64,000 nt of DNA. Origin: Certhia americana. Lineage: Eukaryota; Chordata; Aves; Passeriformes; Certhiidae. Shown in pieces: positions 50,531 through 63,200 of this stretch. The notes below the pieces were generated by a model. That model had not been told where the DNA came from. It searched no databases and worked only from the letters and a program-made list of their open reading frames with translations. The translations under genes and the position numbers were made by a program. The DNA lies in NCBI GenBank assembly GCA_018697195.1, contig CM031858.1, positions 90,249,473 to 90,313,472 of the forward strand. Reading direction: 5' to 3'. How positions within the stretch are numbered: the first letter of the stretch is position 1; each line of letters begins with the position of its first letter.

Positions 50531-52241
50531 TTGAAATACCTTTTCCTAAGACTCTTTATACATAACAAAAATTATCCTAAAAATATAACAACCAATTCTT
50601 CTTTCTGCAAGAATGAAACTAGTAATTAATTTTTAACAGAAATGTATTAGCTGAGTATTTTGATCTTTCCTGAGATTTCTCTTATCTTTCAAACTCTGAT
50701 GAATTTTGAAAAAATTAATTCTGAATCCTTATTATTCTGTTGAATATGTGTTCACTGCAACCCATATCCTATTTTCTCAACTACTTTTATAGTTATGCCC
50801 TTCCCAATGCATCTGAAGCACAGAAGTTAACGTGTTTTAACTCCTTCAGACCTTGAATGTTTTAGTGAGTGAGTTCAGCGTCTTGTTAGCCCAGCAGACC
50901 CTCTCAAGCCGTACTCATTTAGTTTACAAGAATGGTGCTCAATGAATATCCATCCTCAAAAGCCACTTCCCCCTCCTACTTAGTTCATCAAGATGAACAG
51001 GTTTTAAGTAACAGCTTTGACTCTCTTTGCACAACCATTTCAGCTGCAGGGATTGCTTGGAAACAAATGAGTCAGCCACCAAGAAGAGAAATTATCTTGC
51101 TTTCCTCCGCATAGGACCCAAAGGAAAATCTCTGCCTCTCATTTCAAGGGATTCGCACAGGTTGGGGAAGAGCAGGTTAGTGCTGGCTGTGCACTTGATG
51201 TGAGCACCATCTGGCAGTGGCAGGGCAGGGTGACTCTGGGGGAACACTGTCAAGAGCACTCTGCTGCTGCTCTAAAGAGGAGCAACATCAACATCTTGCA
51301 GGAATATGCTGCTGGTTCTACCATATGTGATAACAGACTGAGACTGGACATGGCCTCTTCTTGTGGGACCACATTTCCCCAGCTGATGAGAGATCCATTT
51401 CTGTCTTTGTAATACAAGAAATCTGAGTTCGGGGTTTATTCTCCTTGTGCCTTTCTTGAGCACACAAACTAGTGTCCTGATTGTTTGTCCTCCAAATCTA
51501 CTGGCTTCCAAGGTACATGCCAAAAACTTTGAGGTTTTCATGTAATAGTGTGTAAGATACCTGCAAGCCACAGCACTGAATTCAAAGGAACATTTCCTTC
51601 CTGCAAGAAGAGATCCTGAGGCAGATTGTTTTTTAACACACAAAATGCTGTAATAAACCACTTTCTAGGTGTTATTTAGAAATAAAAAAAAAAGAAGTCA
51701 AAGCAGGAAGCAACCAGAGGCATCCTACACAAAAATAATCACAGTAGCAGATACTGGCACCAACACCTAAAATACAAATTTCCATCTCTGAAATGAAGTT
51801 CTCTTTGCAGTCTTTGTCCTACCAGCTACATACTCATGATGTGTCAGATGTAGGCACTATATACTGTTCCTGCATACATTTGGGTGGATTTATAAGCTGT
51901 TTTCTGGAAAGGCAGTTGAGGAGGGGTGGGTCAGTGGAAATCAAATAAATGAAATAAAGATTACTGGAAGAACTGGGGTATACTTGTTCATATCACATGA
52001 AAGTATGTGAAGAATTAATAACAATTAATTCCAAAATATCAATTTTTTTTGGCAAATATTAGGAGAGGCCTAGTTTAAGCCACTGAATAAATAGAAAGAA
52101 AAGTAAATAAATTTACACTTTTGCATATAAATCCCACACTTCTTAGAGTGTTTCCACAACTACCAAAAACTAAAGAAACCAAAATGGTTCAACAATACAG
52201 GAAAGGACTTTCTAGGTCTGCTGTATTTTCTAGATTATATT
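50531..52241. other. Non-coding; GC-richer patch at 51.1-51.6 kb
   Basis: No recognised gene. The region 51120-51650 is GC-richer than its surroundings and is open for 129 codons on the minus strand (51272-51661), but the translation shows no domain, signal peptide or family resemblance that I know. It may be an ancient repeat or an unrecognised retrocopy. Confidence 0.45.
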
Positions 52242-53170
52242 ATCATAGAACCATAGAATGGCTTAGGTTGGGACCATAGAATAGAAAGGAGGGGACCTTT
52301 AGAGGTCATCTAGTCCAACTCATTGAATCTTTTCCTAGATGAGGTTGTTCAGACCCTTGCCCATATAACCTGGCCTGGAATGTTACCAGGGATGGACATC
52401 TCCCACTTCTTTGGGTAGTCTGTTCCAGTGTTTCACCTCCCTCATTGTATAGAATACATGCTCTATGTACATTTTAAATATATCCTCTTTCAGTTTAAAA
52501 TCACCACCTCTCGTCTGATTGCAATAGGCCCTCACAAAAAGTGAGTTCTCATCTTTCTTGTAAGCCACCTTTAAGCTCTTAAAGGCCAAAATTATTCTTC
52601 TTTTACTCTTTTTCTTCTTTTGTTCCCCAGGCAGAATAACCCTAGCCCTCTCAGCCTGCCTTTATAGGAGAGGTGTTTTTGTGCACCCCCCTCCCCCCTT
52701 CTGGACTTACCCCAAAAGATCCATGTCCTTCCTGTTCTGAGAACCCCAGAGCTGGATGCAACACTCCAGGTGGGGTCTCAGAAGAGCAGAGCAGAGCAGA
52801 GGGCCAGAATCACCTCACTTGCCCTGCTGGTCGAAAAGCTTTAGATGCAACCCAGGATACAACTGGTTTTCTGGGCTAGGAGTATCCACTGCCGGCTCAT
52901 GGCCAGCCTCTCATCCACCAGCACCCCCAAGTCCTTCTCAGCAGAGCTGCACTGAATCTGTTCATCCCCCAGCCTGCGTTAATACTAGGGCTTGCCCCAG
53001 CCCAGGTGCAGCACCTTGCACTTGGTCTTGTTAAGACACATGACATTTCCATCTGCTCATTTCTTGAGCTTTTTCAGGTCCCCCTGGGTGGCATCCTGTA
53101 CTTCAAGGCATGTGAATGACACCAACCAGCTTGCTGTCTTCTGCAAACTTGTTGGTACTTTCTTATGGGA
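52242..53170 (-). mobile_element. CR1 LINE, reversed, 5'-truncated in the RT domain
   Basis: The plus strand begins with the reversed CR1 tail (CATAGAACCATAGAATGG) and the 3' UTR block GAGGTCATCTAGTCCAAC near 52301-52318. It continues through the reversed ORF2. The minus-strand frame at 52383-52589 contains K-H-W-N-R-L-P-K-E-V, the conserved CR1 ORF2 C-terminal motif. At the far end, near 53138-53155, the minus strand reads K-F-A-E-D-S-K-L, the place of the catalytic F-A-D-D: the first Asp of the pair is now Glu. A short AGAGC tandem repeat (52783-52800) interrupts it. The rest of ORF2 is missing and the copy is inactive. Confidence 0.93.
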
Positions 53171-54179
53171 ACACACCTTTAAGTTGTTTCACTGGTGTTT
53201 CTCTGCTGTCTCCTATTACCTCTGGAGCTCCTCCAACTCTCAACAGACTGAGGTCCCTCACTAGCAGAACATCCCTGTAACCTTGGTGCATCCTCCCAAA
53301 TTTTGTCATAGATGAGCCTGATATTAACCCCTCCCCTGTTTAGTCTAAGGGAATATGTTGTTTCTAAGGCTGGATCCACAACAAAGTAATAGGCATTAAT
53401 TAGAAGATCCTGCTTAAGTGTAAACAGCACCATATCATTGTGAACTTTTCAGACGTATTTAGTGCTCACTATCAAAGGAGTGAGACAGCCAGCAGTTAGG
53501 ACCAGGTTACTGAAAATGTCACCCCTTTGTAAATAAAATAAACTTGAGAAAGGATATAACACTATTATCACTGAATAAGCACCATTTTGCCTCCTACTAA
53601 GGAACTCAGTGTTTCCAGTCTTAGTGAAAAAAACCCCAGCTTTAAGACCTCCATGATTTCAGGTTGTGTCTCTGAAAAATAAATCTAATTCCTTCTACTA
53701 AGTTAGATGGGAAACTTTGGTCCTGGAAATGGCAAAATGTAATGGTTACTTTTTTTTCCTTTCTCTTTCGTTTAGATCATACTATTAGAAAAGCAAAATT
53801 ACATTCTGACCAATGAGACTGTTTTCAAAGTGTTAGAGTGAATTTGGAAGAACAGAGGAGTATAATTTTTCTCTGGAAAAAACAAAATTCCCAAAAAAAG
53901 TCTTTGGTGTTGAGGTAGATCTCTTTTAATCCTCTGATAAAATTATGTGGGATTCTGTTAAAGATAGTTCTAAAAATGTATATAAAAAGAGAGCCTTAAT
54001 TTTGAAAGTTAGTGTTCCTGGTGTACAAAACAAATCACAAACGCTCCACAGAGCTCCAAGAGACCTGCCTTACACCACTTGCCATGAGAAGACCTTGTCC
54101 TCGTTTTTACAAGCAAGTACCAGACCTGACCTGTTAGTCCACTTATGTAAATAATAAGTCCAATTCCCTTTGCAAGCTC
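53171..54179. other. Non-coding, no feature recognised
   Basis: The first 250 bases are GC-richer and may be unrelated flank or an unrecognised part of the neighbouring CR1. No gene seen. Confidence 0.5.
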
Positions 54180-54610
54180 CTGCTAAAGCTGTGCCATTAG
54201 AGCCATCGTGTCATTTAGGCAGTCAGTGGAGAATCAAAGACTGCCTGTGCTGCAGCAGCCCAGTGCTACGTTTCTAAGAAAATGGGCTCTTAAAAAAGGA
54301 AATGTCACACCGCAGCGTGAGAGATAAACAGAGGTATATCTTTAGAACAGCAGGCAGGGACTGTAGAAACACTCTCTGTAAATGACTTTGATCCCCTAGT
54401 GTGATGAATCATGGAGTCGCAAATCCTTTTTAGCTAATTGCTATCAGCTTGTGAGATTTTTCCTTCCATGTTCAATATCAATTTTCAGGGCCATAGGAGA
54501 TAGCACTTGTCCCCCGAGTCTGCTGGCGACTTACCGCTAAAACTGAACTAGCACCACTTAACAGTTTAAAGGGGGAAGTCATTTAATATGACACTGCTGC
54601 TAGTAACTAA
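54180..54610. promoter_or_regulatory. Candidate conserved non-coding element (strongest in texture)
   Basis: About 430 bases of balanced, non-repetitive sequence. It contains a TCF/LEF-type CTTTGAT at 54386-54392, a TAATTG at 54435-54440, and several CpG-containing words (for example near 54311, 54418 and 54515-54535) that are otherwise scarce in this window. All frames across it contain stops. CpG retention and complexity suggest constraint, but I have no second genome to compare. Confidence 0.35.
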
Positions 54611-54650
54611 AAGGGAAAATATTAGGGGCAAATAAAGGGAACAGTAGACC

Positions 54651-54668
54651 TTTTTTTTTTTTTTTTTT
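54651..54668. repeat. Poly(T) tract, 18 bases
   Basis: Simple homopolymer next to the candidate element at 54180-54610. Confidence 0.9.
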
Positions 54669-55747
54669 ACTGTCAATGACTTGCCTTTGAAAATACCCTT
54701 TCCATATCCACATAGTATCAATTTATCTGTCTCAAAGCAAAAGAAGTTTTAATTATTTGAAAGTGATAAGCAAGGACTTGGGAAAAGGGAGAGTGAAATT
54801 TGGTTGGTATTCAATTCTAATAATTTCCACAATAAAAACTGTTAATAAAATAATCTTTTTTAAGACTCTTTGATCCATACTATTTGACTTAATGAGTAAT
54901 TTAGAACATAATTTTAAATTTAAACACACAGCATATTTCACTCCATTTCCACTTTCAGGACAGTCAAGTGAAAATATTTTAGATTTCCAAGGAAATCTAA
55001 TCCTTTCCTGTTTACTGGAATTTTTCTGCAAAATTTTGTCCTCACTGCTTATTAACAACGTTATGAAGACCAGAAGTTACATCTTTGAAGCATAATAGCT
55101 TAGCTATTTCTCCAGACTATAGGGGGACACAACTTCCTGCAACATCTGAAGGCTTAGAAATTCTGAATTCGTATTTGTCTCTTGGCATTCCATAGCCCCT
55201 GAATGCAGACAGCACCTCCTATAGTCAAAACCATTTGGTAAATAAACTTAGACCTAATATCAAATTTCATGGCACTTAAAATCTAGAATTTACTGAATGA
55301 AAGAGCGAGCTATTAGGCTAGTTGATTGTCTAAAGCTGCAAAAACATAGTGCTCCAAGTCTAGGAAATTTTATTTTAAAAAGAGCAACTGGACTTACTTT
55401 TGATGAATTCTTTTAAGTTAGCTGAACAGTCATTGTTGGTCTTATGTGTCTTCACAGTCATTCACTGGTTTTAATACTCAGAGCAGTGACAACTTTCCAG
55501 CCTACATTAGAAGTAGTTTTTTTTATTTTTTATCTGTATATAAGAAAACTAACATTTTAACCTAGGGACCACAATACCATTTAAGGAGAAATATAATATG
55601 TATGTCCAATCAAACCTAGCTTTAGAGCAAAATTTGGTTTCATTTGTCACAGGCCAAGAGTTAATCACAAAAATTGTTCTGGCACAAATTTTAAACAATA
55701 TTCTTTTTAGAAAAGAAATTAAATTTTAAAAAATGAATAGATAGGTG
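54669..55747. other. Non-coding, no feature recognised
   Basis: AT-rich sequence. Overlapping open frames on both strands at 54753-55095 exclude each other and are not recognisable. Confidence 0.6.

Positions 55748-55790
<43 letters not shown>
55748..55790. repeat. (AG)n dinucleotide microsatellite
   Basis: About 20 AG units with one early AT interruption. A perfect purine run of this length is probably polymorphic and can form triplex (H-DNA) structure. Confidence 0.97.
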
Positions 55791-55792
<2 letters not shown>

Positions 55793-58450
55793 AGATGCCA
55801 TTTGGAACTTATTGTTTTCTGGCAGTTTTTCTATTGGTTTCCTTATCAAGAGAAATATCCAATATTAAAGTAGTGATTCATTTATTTGTGGTGGAATAGA
55901 CTTAAAAATGAGACTATGAATATGATTTCAATGTGCAGAATGAAAGCAAAATATAAATCAAAAGAAGTTTTACTGTTAGCTGAGCACTCAAATTCTGAGC
56001 TGGTACTCAGATTATTTTCTTTCCTGGGGAAGACAGTAAAATTTTGGTGACAAGACTCAGAGTTTTGAATACTTTCCCAATTTTGAATATTTGCCTAAGA
56101 TTTAAAAGTTTCTCCTCAAATATTTCTTTTGAAGACTTCTTAGCACGTGGAACAGCTGCACCTGCTACTCTGCCTCACATAAAAATAGAGTAGGACACTT
56201 CTCAGCTTCCACCTTACATCTGGGTTCCTCTTCACAGTGTACATTTAACTGGCATATATTTTTTAATATTGTCCACCAAACATCCAAGGGAGAACACAAA
56301 ATTTCTCATGTTTTTTCCTTTGTCTTGCCCAGAACAATTTTTCTCTGAAAGCTGACTCAAAAAAGTTCAGCCTATCATCTGATCACAACATCATCACTGG
56401 TGAATTCAAAGTACCCGTATTCCAAAATTACATTACCATGATGCATTTTATAAGGCATTGGCTCACAATTTCATCATAAATAAGAAAAATAAAACTGTTT
56501 CATATTTCTAGCCCATTTGCAGTGATGTTACTGTAAAGGAGCAAGGAGAGGGGATTGAAGGATCAAAACTTTTACTGAGAGAGAAAAATGTAGATTTTAA
56601 CTTTGATATGAACTGACTTGATAGTAGGGGTCAAAGTCTGAGAAAGTCAGGCACGTAGTTTGACTCTAAAATTTTCTGATTTCCCCACAATATTGGACAG
56701 TGTAATTGGATTTGCGGAAAGTTCTTCAGTGAAGTTTTATGCCTAAAAGTAATTTTTCCTTTTTGAGGGAAATTAAAAGGAAGTATTTTCAAGCAAGCTC
56801 TCTGTAAAATGAAAGTCTTCAAGGCTGGATGAACAGATTTAAAACTTTTTGGTGATTAAAATATTTGTAAATTCTCATACAAGCTGCAGCTGATATTGCA
56901 AACTAAAAAGCAATACTAATATCATTCTTAAGTAAAACCTCTTAATGTAAACCAAATTAAATTTGTTTTAAAGTTCAAAAACAAAGTCACTCACAACACT
57001 GAGGGCAGCAACACAGATCACACAAAGTTTGGTGTCAAAATTTTTGTCTGCTGTCCTCTCTGATAGTGGTAGAATTGCGCTCTTGGAAAGTATTATATAC
57101 TATCTTTAATTTGCAGACAGAAAATTTGTTAAAATTCCACTTGGTCACACAATTCAGTGAAAATTTCAGTGCAATTTAATTTCAATTCAACAGAACTGTG
57201 TTATGTTAGCTTCTTAAAACTTCATCAGGTAAGATCTGAATCAAATATTTTTTCTCTCTCACTGGAAATAAAAACTGATTTGGTGTCTCTAGGTTTTGAA
57301 ATCAGTATTTAAGATATCTCAGTATGACACTTAATCAACAAAAGTATGCTTTCAGCAGAATTTTACTGATGAATTTGAGGGAAAAAAAAAAAATTGGAAA
57401 ATAACTTTAGATCAATGACTGGGCACTAAATCTACCTAGCAATCACCAATGTGGCATTCTCATGTTTTCTTCCATTGCAAAGACATAGAATCCCACTTTA
57501 TGGTAAAAAACATATGCTGTTACTGACATGTTAAACTCCTAAATTCTTTTCTGATTCAGGGATTTGGTCCAATTATTGATGTAACTTTAAAAAGAAAGAA
57601 AAAAATTGTCTACGATAAAGAGTCTCAATATAAAAAAGATAAATATTAGAATTATATATTGAAAAAAATTGAAAAAGAAGCACAGAAAAAGCATTTTTTT
57701 ATAAACAGAGGAATCCTTGTTTAGTAAAAATTTCCCTTATTTATGTTATATAATTTATTAACACAGTATACAGTGTATAATTTTCCAGAATTTATTGGTA
57801 ATAAATTTAATTATCAAAAGTGTTTCAAATTACAAAAACCTGTGATATTCATCAGTAAAATTCACTAGATTTTTAATGATAGAAAAAATAATCTGAATTT
57901 TTGGATCTGCTCTGAGTTTGCTGAAGGTGTTTAAGTCAAATATTTTAGCTACAGTCCATTTTTTTCATTCAATAACTACCTTAGTTGTAGCTGTGAAAAA
58001 AAAAATGCATAATGAAATAAAAGATGTACAAAAAAGTGCACTTGAGCTTTTAAATAAATGGGGGTGAAAGTGCACAGGCTATTCTAGGACCTGCAGGGAT
58101 GGCACAATACCAGCTTAAGTAATGCATCTCAGTTAAAAGTGACACTGCGCTGTTAGTGAGAATATCTATTGGAGTTTATAGGAAAACTAAGTTTGGCCAT
58201 TTTCCACCTTTGAAAAATCCTGTGAAAGAGCATCTCTGGCAATCACTGTCAGTTCAGAGCTGTTCAGCACCTGGGCAACTTCAGCACCACAAAACTAAAA
58301 AATGCAATTCTGTCCTGGATCTTCATGGTACAATACTCACTAATGCTGGTAGATGTCCTAGCTAAACAGAGGGTAAAGGACAAGGTCACAGGATAATGAA
58401 TTTAACTCAAGGTTTTTAAATGAGGGAGGTTGAGTTGTTGGGGTTTTATC
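55791..58450. other. Non-coding AT-rich sequence
   Basis: No gene, RNA or repeat family recognised. Several short A runs (for example near 57380-57392 and 57995-58005). Confidence 0.6.
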
Positions 58451-58468
58451 TTTTTTTTTTTTTTTTTT
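58451..58468. repeat. Poly(T) tract, 18 bases
   Basis: Simple homopolymer directly before the candidate element at 58485-58810. Confidence 0.9.
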
Positions 58469-58484
58469 AAATGGCATCTTTTTC

Positions 58485-58810
58485 TTCCTCAGGGAGATCT
58501 GCAGGCTGTGGCTTTTTGCCTTTGAACATCCTCAAGTCAAGCATCAAGAAAAGGTGATGAGGGTTAGGGAGGCTCCCTTGACATTTGGTGCACTGGCATC
58601 AGCCTTTGCAATTACGGGCCACCTTTCTAGCAGACGGTAATTGAAAAGTGTGAACCACATGGGCTCTAGTCAATAATAGCGTCAGCATACAAATGACACT
58701 CTGAGCTTTCTGTGTTCACCATCCACTGTTTTTGCTTTTCACCTTTTATCCTTCTCAGCATCATGACTTAATCCACTCTAATGAGGTGAGCTCTATTGCC
58801 AAAAATCGGC
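58485..58810. promoter_or_regulatory. Candidate conserved non-coding element
   Basis: Repeat-free, GC-balanced and motif-dense. It contains CAATTAC at 58609-58615 and its reverse complement GTAATTG at 58637-58643, a T-box-like AAGTGTGAA starting at about 58646, and a RUNX-type AACCACA at about 58653-58659 immediately after. The close packing of different core types is typical of developmental enhancers. Function is inferred. Confidence 0.35.
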
Positions 58811-59039
58811 AGCAACACAGCTCTCTTCTGGCACCACTTGGGGTTTGTAAGGAGTCAAAAAAATAGTGAGCCTGTCAGCTTTCCAAAAAGGGACGACAGC
58901 ACACCCTTTGAAATGTCCTTAGGTTTCCTGAGCACTCTTTTGAGTACAGGCTTCTTCCACCCTTGCTAAGGAATGTATCCTGCCTTCATAAAACTTGTTC
59001 ATCACCAACCCAAGGTGACTAGAGCCTTTGAGTTAGTTT

Positions 59040-59170
59040 AGTACATGCATTTCCTAGCTTGAAGGTCATTATTGGTGGCCACATGTCACTGTTTACAAAC
59101 AGCAGGTGACTGCCAACAGTGGTGAGTGTGTGAATTTCCTTTGCTCTCTTTTCCTTACCCATCTGTCCAC
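59040..59170. promoter_or_regulatory. Candidate conserved non-coding element
   Basis: It contains a forkhead-type TGTTTAC at 59090-59096, an E-box CAGGTG at 59103-59108, and a CACATGTC E-box-like site just before. The flanks are repeat-free. It may be part of one larger element together with 58485-58810. Confidence 0.25.
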
Positions 59171-60049
59171 GTTTCTGGAATCATAAGTATCTGCTTGTAT
59201 CAAAATCCTCAGAAGAGAATGCCAAGATATTGTAGATGATAAGATACAGAAAAAAGATAACCAGTTACTTCTGAGTGACTAAAAGGAAAATAGCTAATTT
59301 TACAGAGACTGTTTCTTCTCTTTTCTTTTCTCACACTCATTTTAACTTAAGGTCACAGAAGGGTACATTGTCTATGTAGTACTTACAAAGAGCACTTACA
59401 AAGACCTAGAATTAATGAGTTCTGCCTAGCTATGAGATTTTCATCAGATTTCAAAATGGACCCAGAAGAGAGTTCTACACAAGTGTCAGTCATAAATAAA
59501 TGCCATAATAAACAAAATCAATATTAAAAAAAATATATAGTTAATTGCGTAAAAGTTGTTCCTTAGAAATGGTGGACACTTATCAATAATTTTAACTGCA
59601 ATGGCAATTTCCATATTTAAGATGGAGACAGAGGGTGAGGGTAGGGACAAGAAGAAAAAGAAATACAATGGAAAGTGTTTCCATGGGATTAGACCACATG
59701 GCTTTAATACACATATACACAACTGAGGAAAGCAGAGAATTTTGCCTCTTACACTTCTTGGACCTCTCTCTCCTTTCTTCATCTCTAATCTGGTTTTTGC
59801 CAATTCCTTTTGATCTATCAGGGGCAGGCAAGTCAGGTCCGTAAGTACAGATGGAGTAAATATGGAGATTAGCCTCTTCTCGTACTGCATTAGCTCCTAA
59901 TACCTGATTAAGCCCAGAATCATGCAATTGTCTTCGTGTTGGCTATCAGAGTGGCAGAGCACAGAAGGGGGCAGGATGAAGGCTGATTTTGTAATGGATA
60001 CTTATTTTATCCCAGTGCTCTAAGAAGATTAGGCCTGGGGGTGTCACAT
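59171..60049. other. Non-coding; purine-rich plus strand near 59.6 kb
   Basis: The minus-strand frames of 134 and 111 codons (59486-59890 and 59592-59927) overlap in different frames. They arise where the plus strand is A/G-rich, giving Phe/Leu/Ile-rich products. Not called as genes. Confidence 0.55.
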
Positions 60050-60240
60050 TAGCCATGATCTCTGGGCCTTTGGTAGGCTCTTGCAGTTTTCAAACACCTC
60101 TGCTTCAGCCCTAGAACAAACAGCCAGCCTGGACGCTGCGGCCCCATGTTGTGGCATGAATAATTGCACACTGCAAACTGTTTGAAGATCACAAAGTGCT
60201 GTGTAAATTACCCAGTTTTGGCTTAGTAGAAGTGATTTGT
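60050..60240. promoter_or_regulatory. Candidate conserved non-coding element
   Basis: A balanced, repeat-free stretch that includes the CpG-containing GGACGCTGCGGCC near 60131-60143 and a TAATTG at 60161-60166. Its texture matches the elements at 54.2 and 58.5 kb. No conservation data available. Confidence 0.3.
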
Positions 60241-63200
60241 GGTGACTTACTGAATCTTTTCACAGTTCGGCATTAAACTTTCCACATTTCTCTCTGTCTG
60301 AGATGGAATGAAAGTTGAGTCATATTTTCCTTTATTCTTATCAGATCAATCTTTATAAAGCCAGATTGTATAAACTGCTGTACTGTATGCAAACCCTGCA
60401 TGCAGCACTTTGTCTTTTGTACAGGTTCAATTATATTTAGCTGAAACACCAAAAGATGCCTATTCAGCACAAACCCTAAATCAGCTCATGTGATGAATGT
60501 AAGGACATGTTCAAAACCATCTGTATAATACATGCAAAAATAGTACATGTGAAAGCCTGCACCTATTTTTTTTTTCCATGAAAGTTTCCAGCAAGCATTC
60601 CTTTTTGTTTAGAAATCAGTCTCAACCTAATCAATGAACAGGCAAAGACAAAAAAAAAAAAAAATAAAAGCTACTTTTCACTCATTTGGGAAAACTGTGA
60701 ACTGAAATCCAAAGTGAAATCAGTAATATGAGATGTGAAAATAAAAAACCCACAAAACTATTGCTAATAAAAAAACCCAGAAACATTTGCAATATTGGTA
60801 CTTACGATGAAAAACACATTATTATTGTGTTAGAGAATTTTTTCTAAGTATGTTTTATTAAAAATTATCAGTCTAGTGTCTAAATTTAATTGTATTGAAG
60901 TAAGTTAAGAAGGGAAGTACTTTTCACTTTCAAAATTATTTTATAAAGCACTGTATAAACACATGTAAGTATCAGAAACCAGTAAGAAGCACCATATTTA
61001 ATAAAGTAAACCTTGTAAAGCAAAAGTCTACAGCAATATTTTGTCAGCAATACTTAATATTAGAGGGTAAATATCAAGCTTTGGGGAGAGGGTGTTGCCT
61101 CTGTTTGTAACTGATGAGAAAGACTCATGCTTCCTCTTCTTTTCCCCTGGGGCCAGAAAAATGGGGAAAATATGACCTGACCTTCAGCTTTCTGTTTTGT
61201 AAAACTGACATTATTGTGGGTATGTACACCTTTTTGCCCCACTTGAAATAATTGTACTTCATTCAAACCAAGCAAATTTGACAGACAGAAACCTGGTAAT
61301 AAATTACAAGTCTAAAAATTAATGATAAAAACAAGACCATTTTGTGCTATTATACTTTGGTTTATAATCAACATAATAATACTTTTTATCACAACAAAAT
61401 TATAATAACTAGGTTTTTAAACATGGGAGTATTCTATGCATATTTCATAAGTCAGTGGAAAAAAAAAAAGTAATTTTATAAAATATAATGTAGTGTATGT
61501 TTATTCTGTTCCCTATATTGGGGTTTGCTTTAGATACTGTTTAATAAATATTTCCAGATTTTTTCACTAAGGACTAGGACAGCCTAAACAAACCTTCAGG
61601 ATGCAAGTGTACTCAAACATGTACATACACATGTACACACAAAATGACTGCAAGGTTCATATACCTTGTTATAAATCAGCAAAAAATAAGTCTCTAAAAA
61701 GTAGCTTCTACACACTACTAAAAGCATATAATAATATAATAAAACATTGTTGTTCAAATCTGATAGCATTTAAAGTAACTGGTTACTTAGTATTTGATAG
61801 ATATGTTTAGGTGCAGTCCTTGGGAGATATAAGCACATGCTAAGGGTGAGATGTTGTTCTTCTATACACAGAATATATTGTATTCTGTAGATATATTTCA
61901 AAAGAAAAAAAAAAGCTGCATTTAAAGAAATCAAGCAGTCTTAGTGAGTCTTCCCATTTGTTCTGTTTATCAAATAAAAGGCATTTCTTGCCACATCCAT
62001 GTGAAAAGAATACATACTTTTGATCTCAAAATTGTGGAAAAACTATTTTTGGTCAATGAAACTTGGGACTTCAAATCACATTGCATTGAGGGAATGAAAC
62101 TGCAAACCCCCTGACATACTGGTCTATTTATCTTTCTGTTTGTGAGGTATCCTATGCTCTCCATGTCTAATGTGTCAAACACAACCTAAGTTTAACACAG
62201 ATTTGTAAGAGACATCTGGAGGAAACATTATGGTATATCCTAACTTCTACTGAACAAGAAAAGAGAGCTAAATATATCTTAATTTTTTTCTAACTTATGA
62301 GTGGAAAAATAGTAAGCTGAGAACTTATTGTACAATCAATTTTTCTCATAAATCTGTCTGGCCAAGAAGCTGGAAAAAATTCATTACCTGGTGAAGTATC
62401 CTTAAAATCCAAACACGCCTTTCTTTTTATCTGAGGCACAATGGACACTCATTAAATTTAAAACCAAATGAAAATATAATGAGATTTTTAGTCTTTTTTC
62501 CTAAATAGGTGGAGTAATTTCTCATATTTCTTAACTTGTAAATTACTGAAAAACCATCTTTTAGGACTTGGTCAATTACAATCATCCCATGCATTTGCTA
62601 TTTCTTTGTATTAACTGAATGTGAGATACTTTCAGTAGGAACCCAAAGAGATGTAAAAAGGCTCAAAAACTAGGTTTGTGTGTGCCTGAAAGTTACATAG
62701 TAAGATCTATCACCCCAGACTATCACCACTATTAGGAAGAGTCCTACTTTTCTGATTCCCACCAGTTTTCTGACTCTGCCAGCTCTTTATTCCCCCAAAC
62801 TTATACGTCCCACCAAAATGAAGCTCTGTCCCACAATTCATTAAAGTGGTCAGAATAGTTAATTTAAAAATCCATATTTTGCAAATATTAATGCAATTTA
62901 ATTTCTATATTGATTTATTTTTTATAACTTATAAATTAATAATATCATTAAGATGTGTGTAAATCTTTCCCGATACAGGCATTATCTATACCTTTTGTAG
63001 AGAAGCATTTAAAATCTACAGCTGCCATATAAAAATTAATAACTGCAATAAATCTATGGCACAATAAGAGTGTATCTCTATTTGGTTCTGTGAGATTCTT
63101 CATACTGAAAAGACAATATAAATAATTCAGAAGAGTAATTTTAGTCTATTTAGGAAGATATACATTAAAAAAAAATATATTTAAAAAAAAACCCTCATCC

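Noticed and set aside
52673..53264. Plus-strand frames of 68-92 codons rich in Pro and Ser
   Set aside because: Most of their length is antisense to the reversed CR1 insertion, and the remainder shows nothing recognisable.
59486..59927. 134- and 111-codon minus-strand frames
   Set aside because: They overlap in different frames over purine-rich plus-strand sequence, and neither is recognisable.
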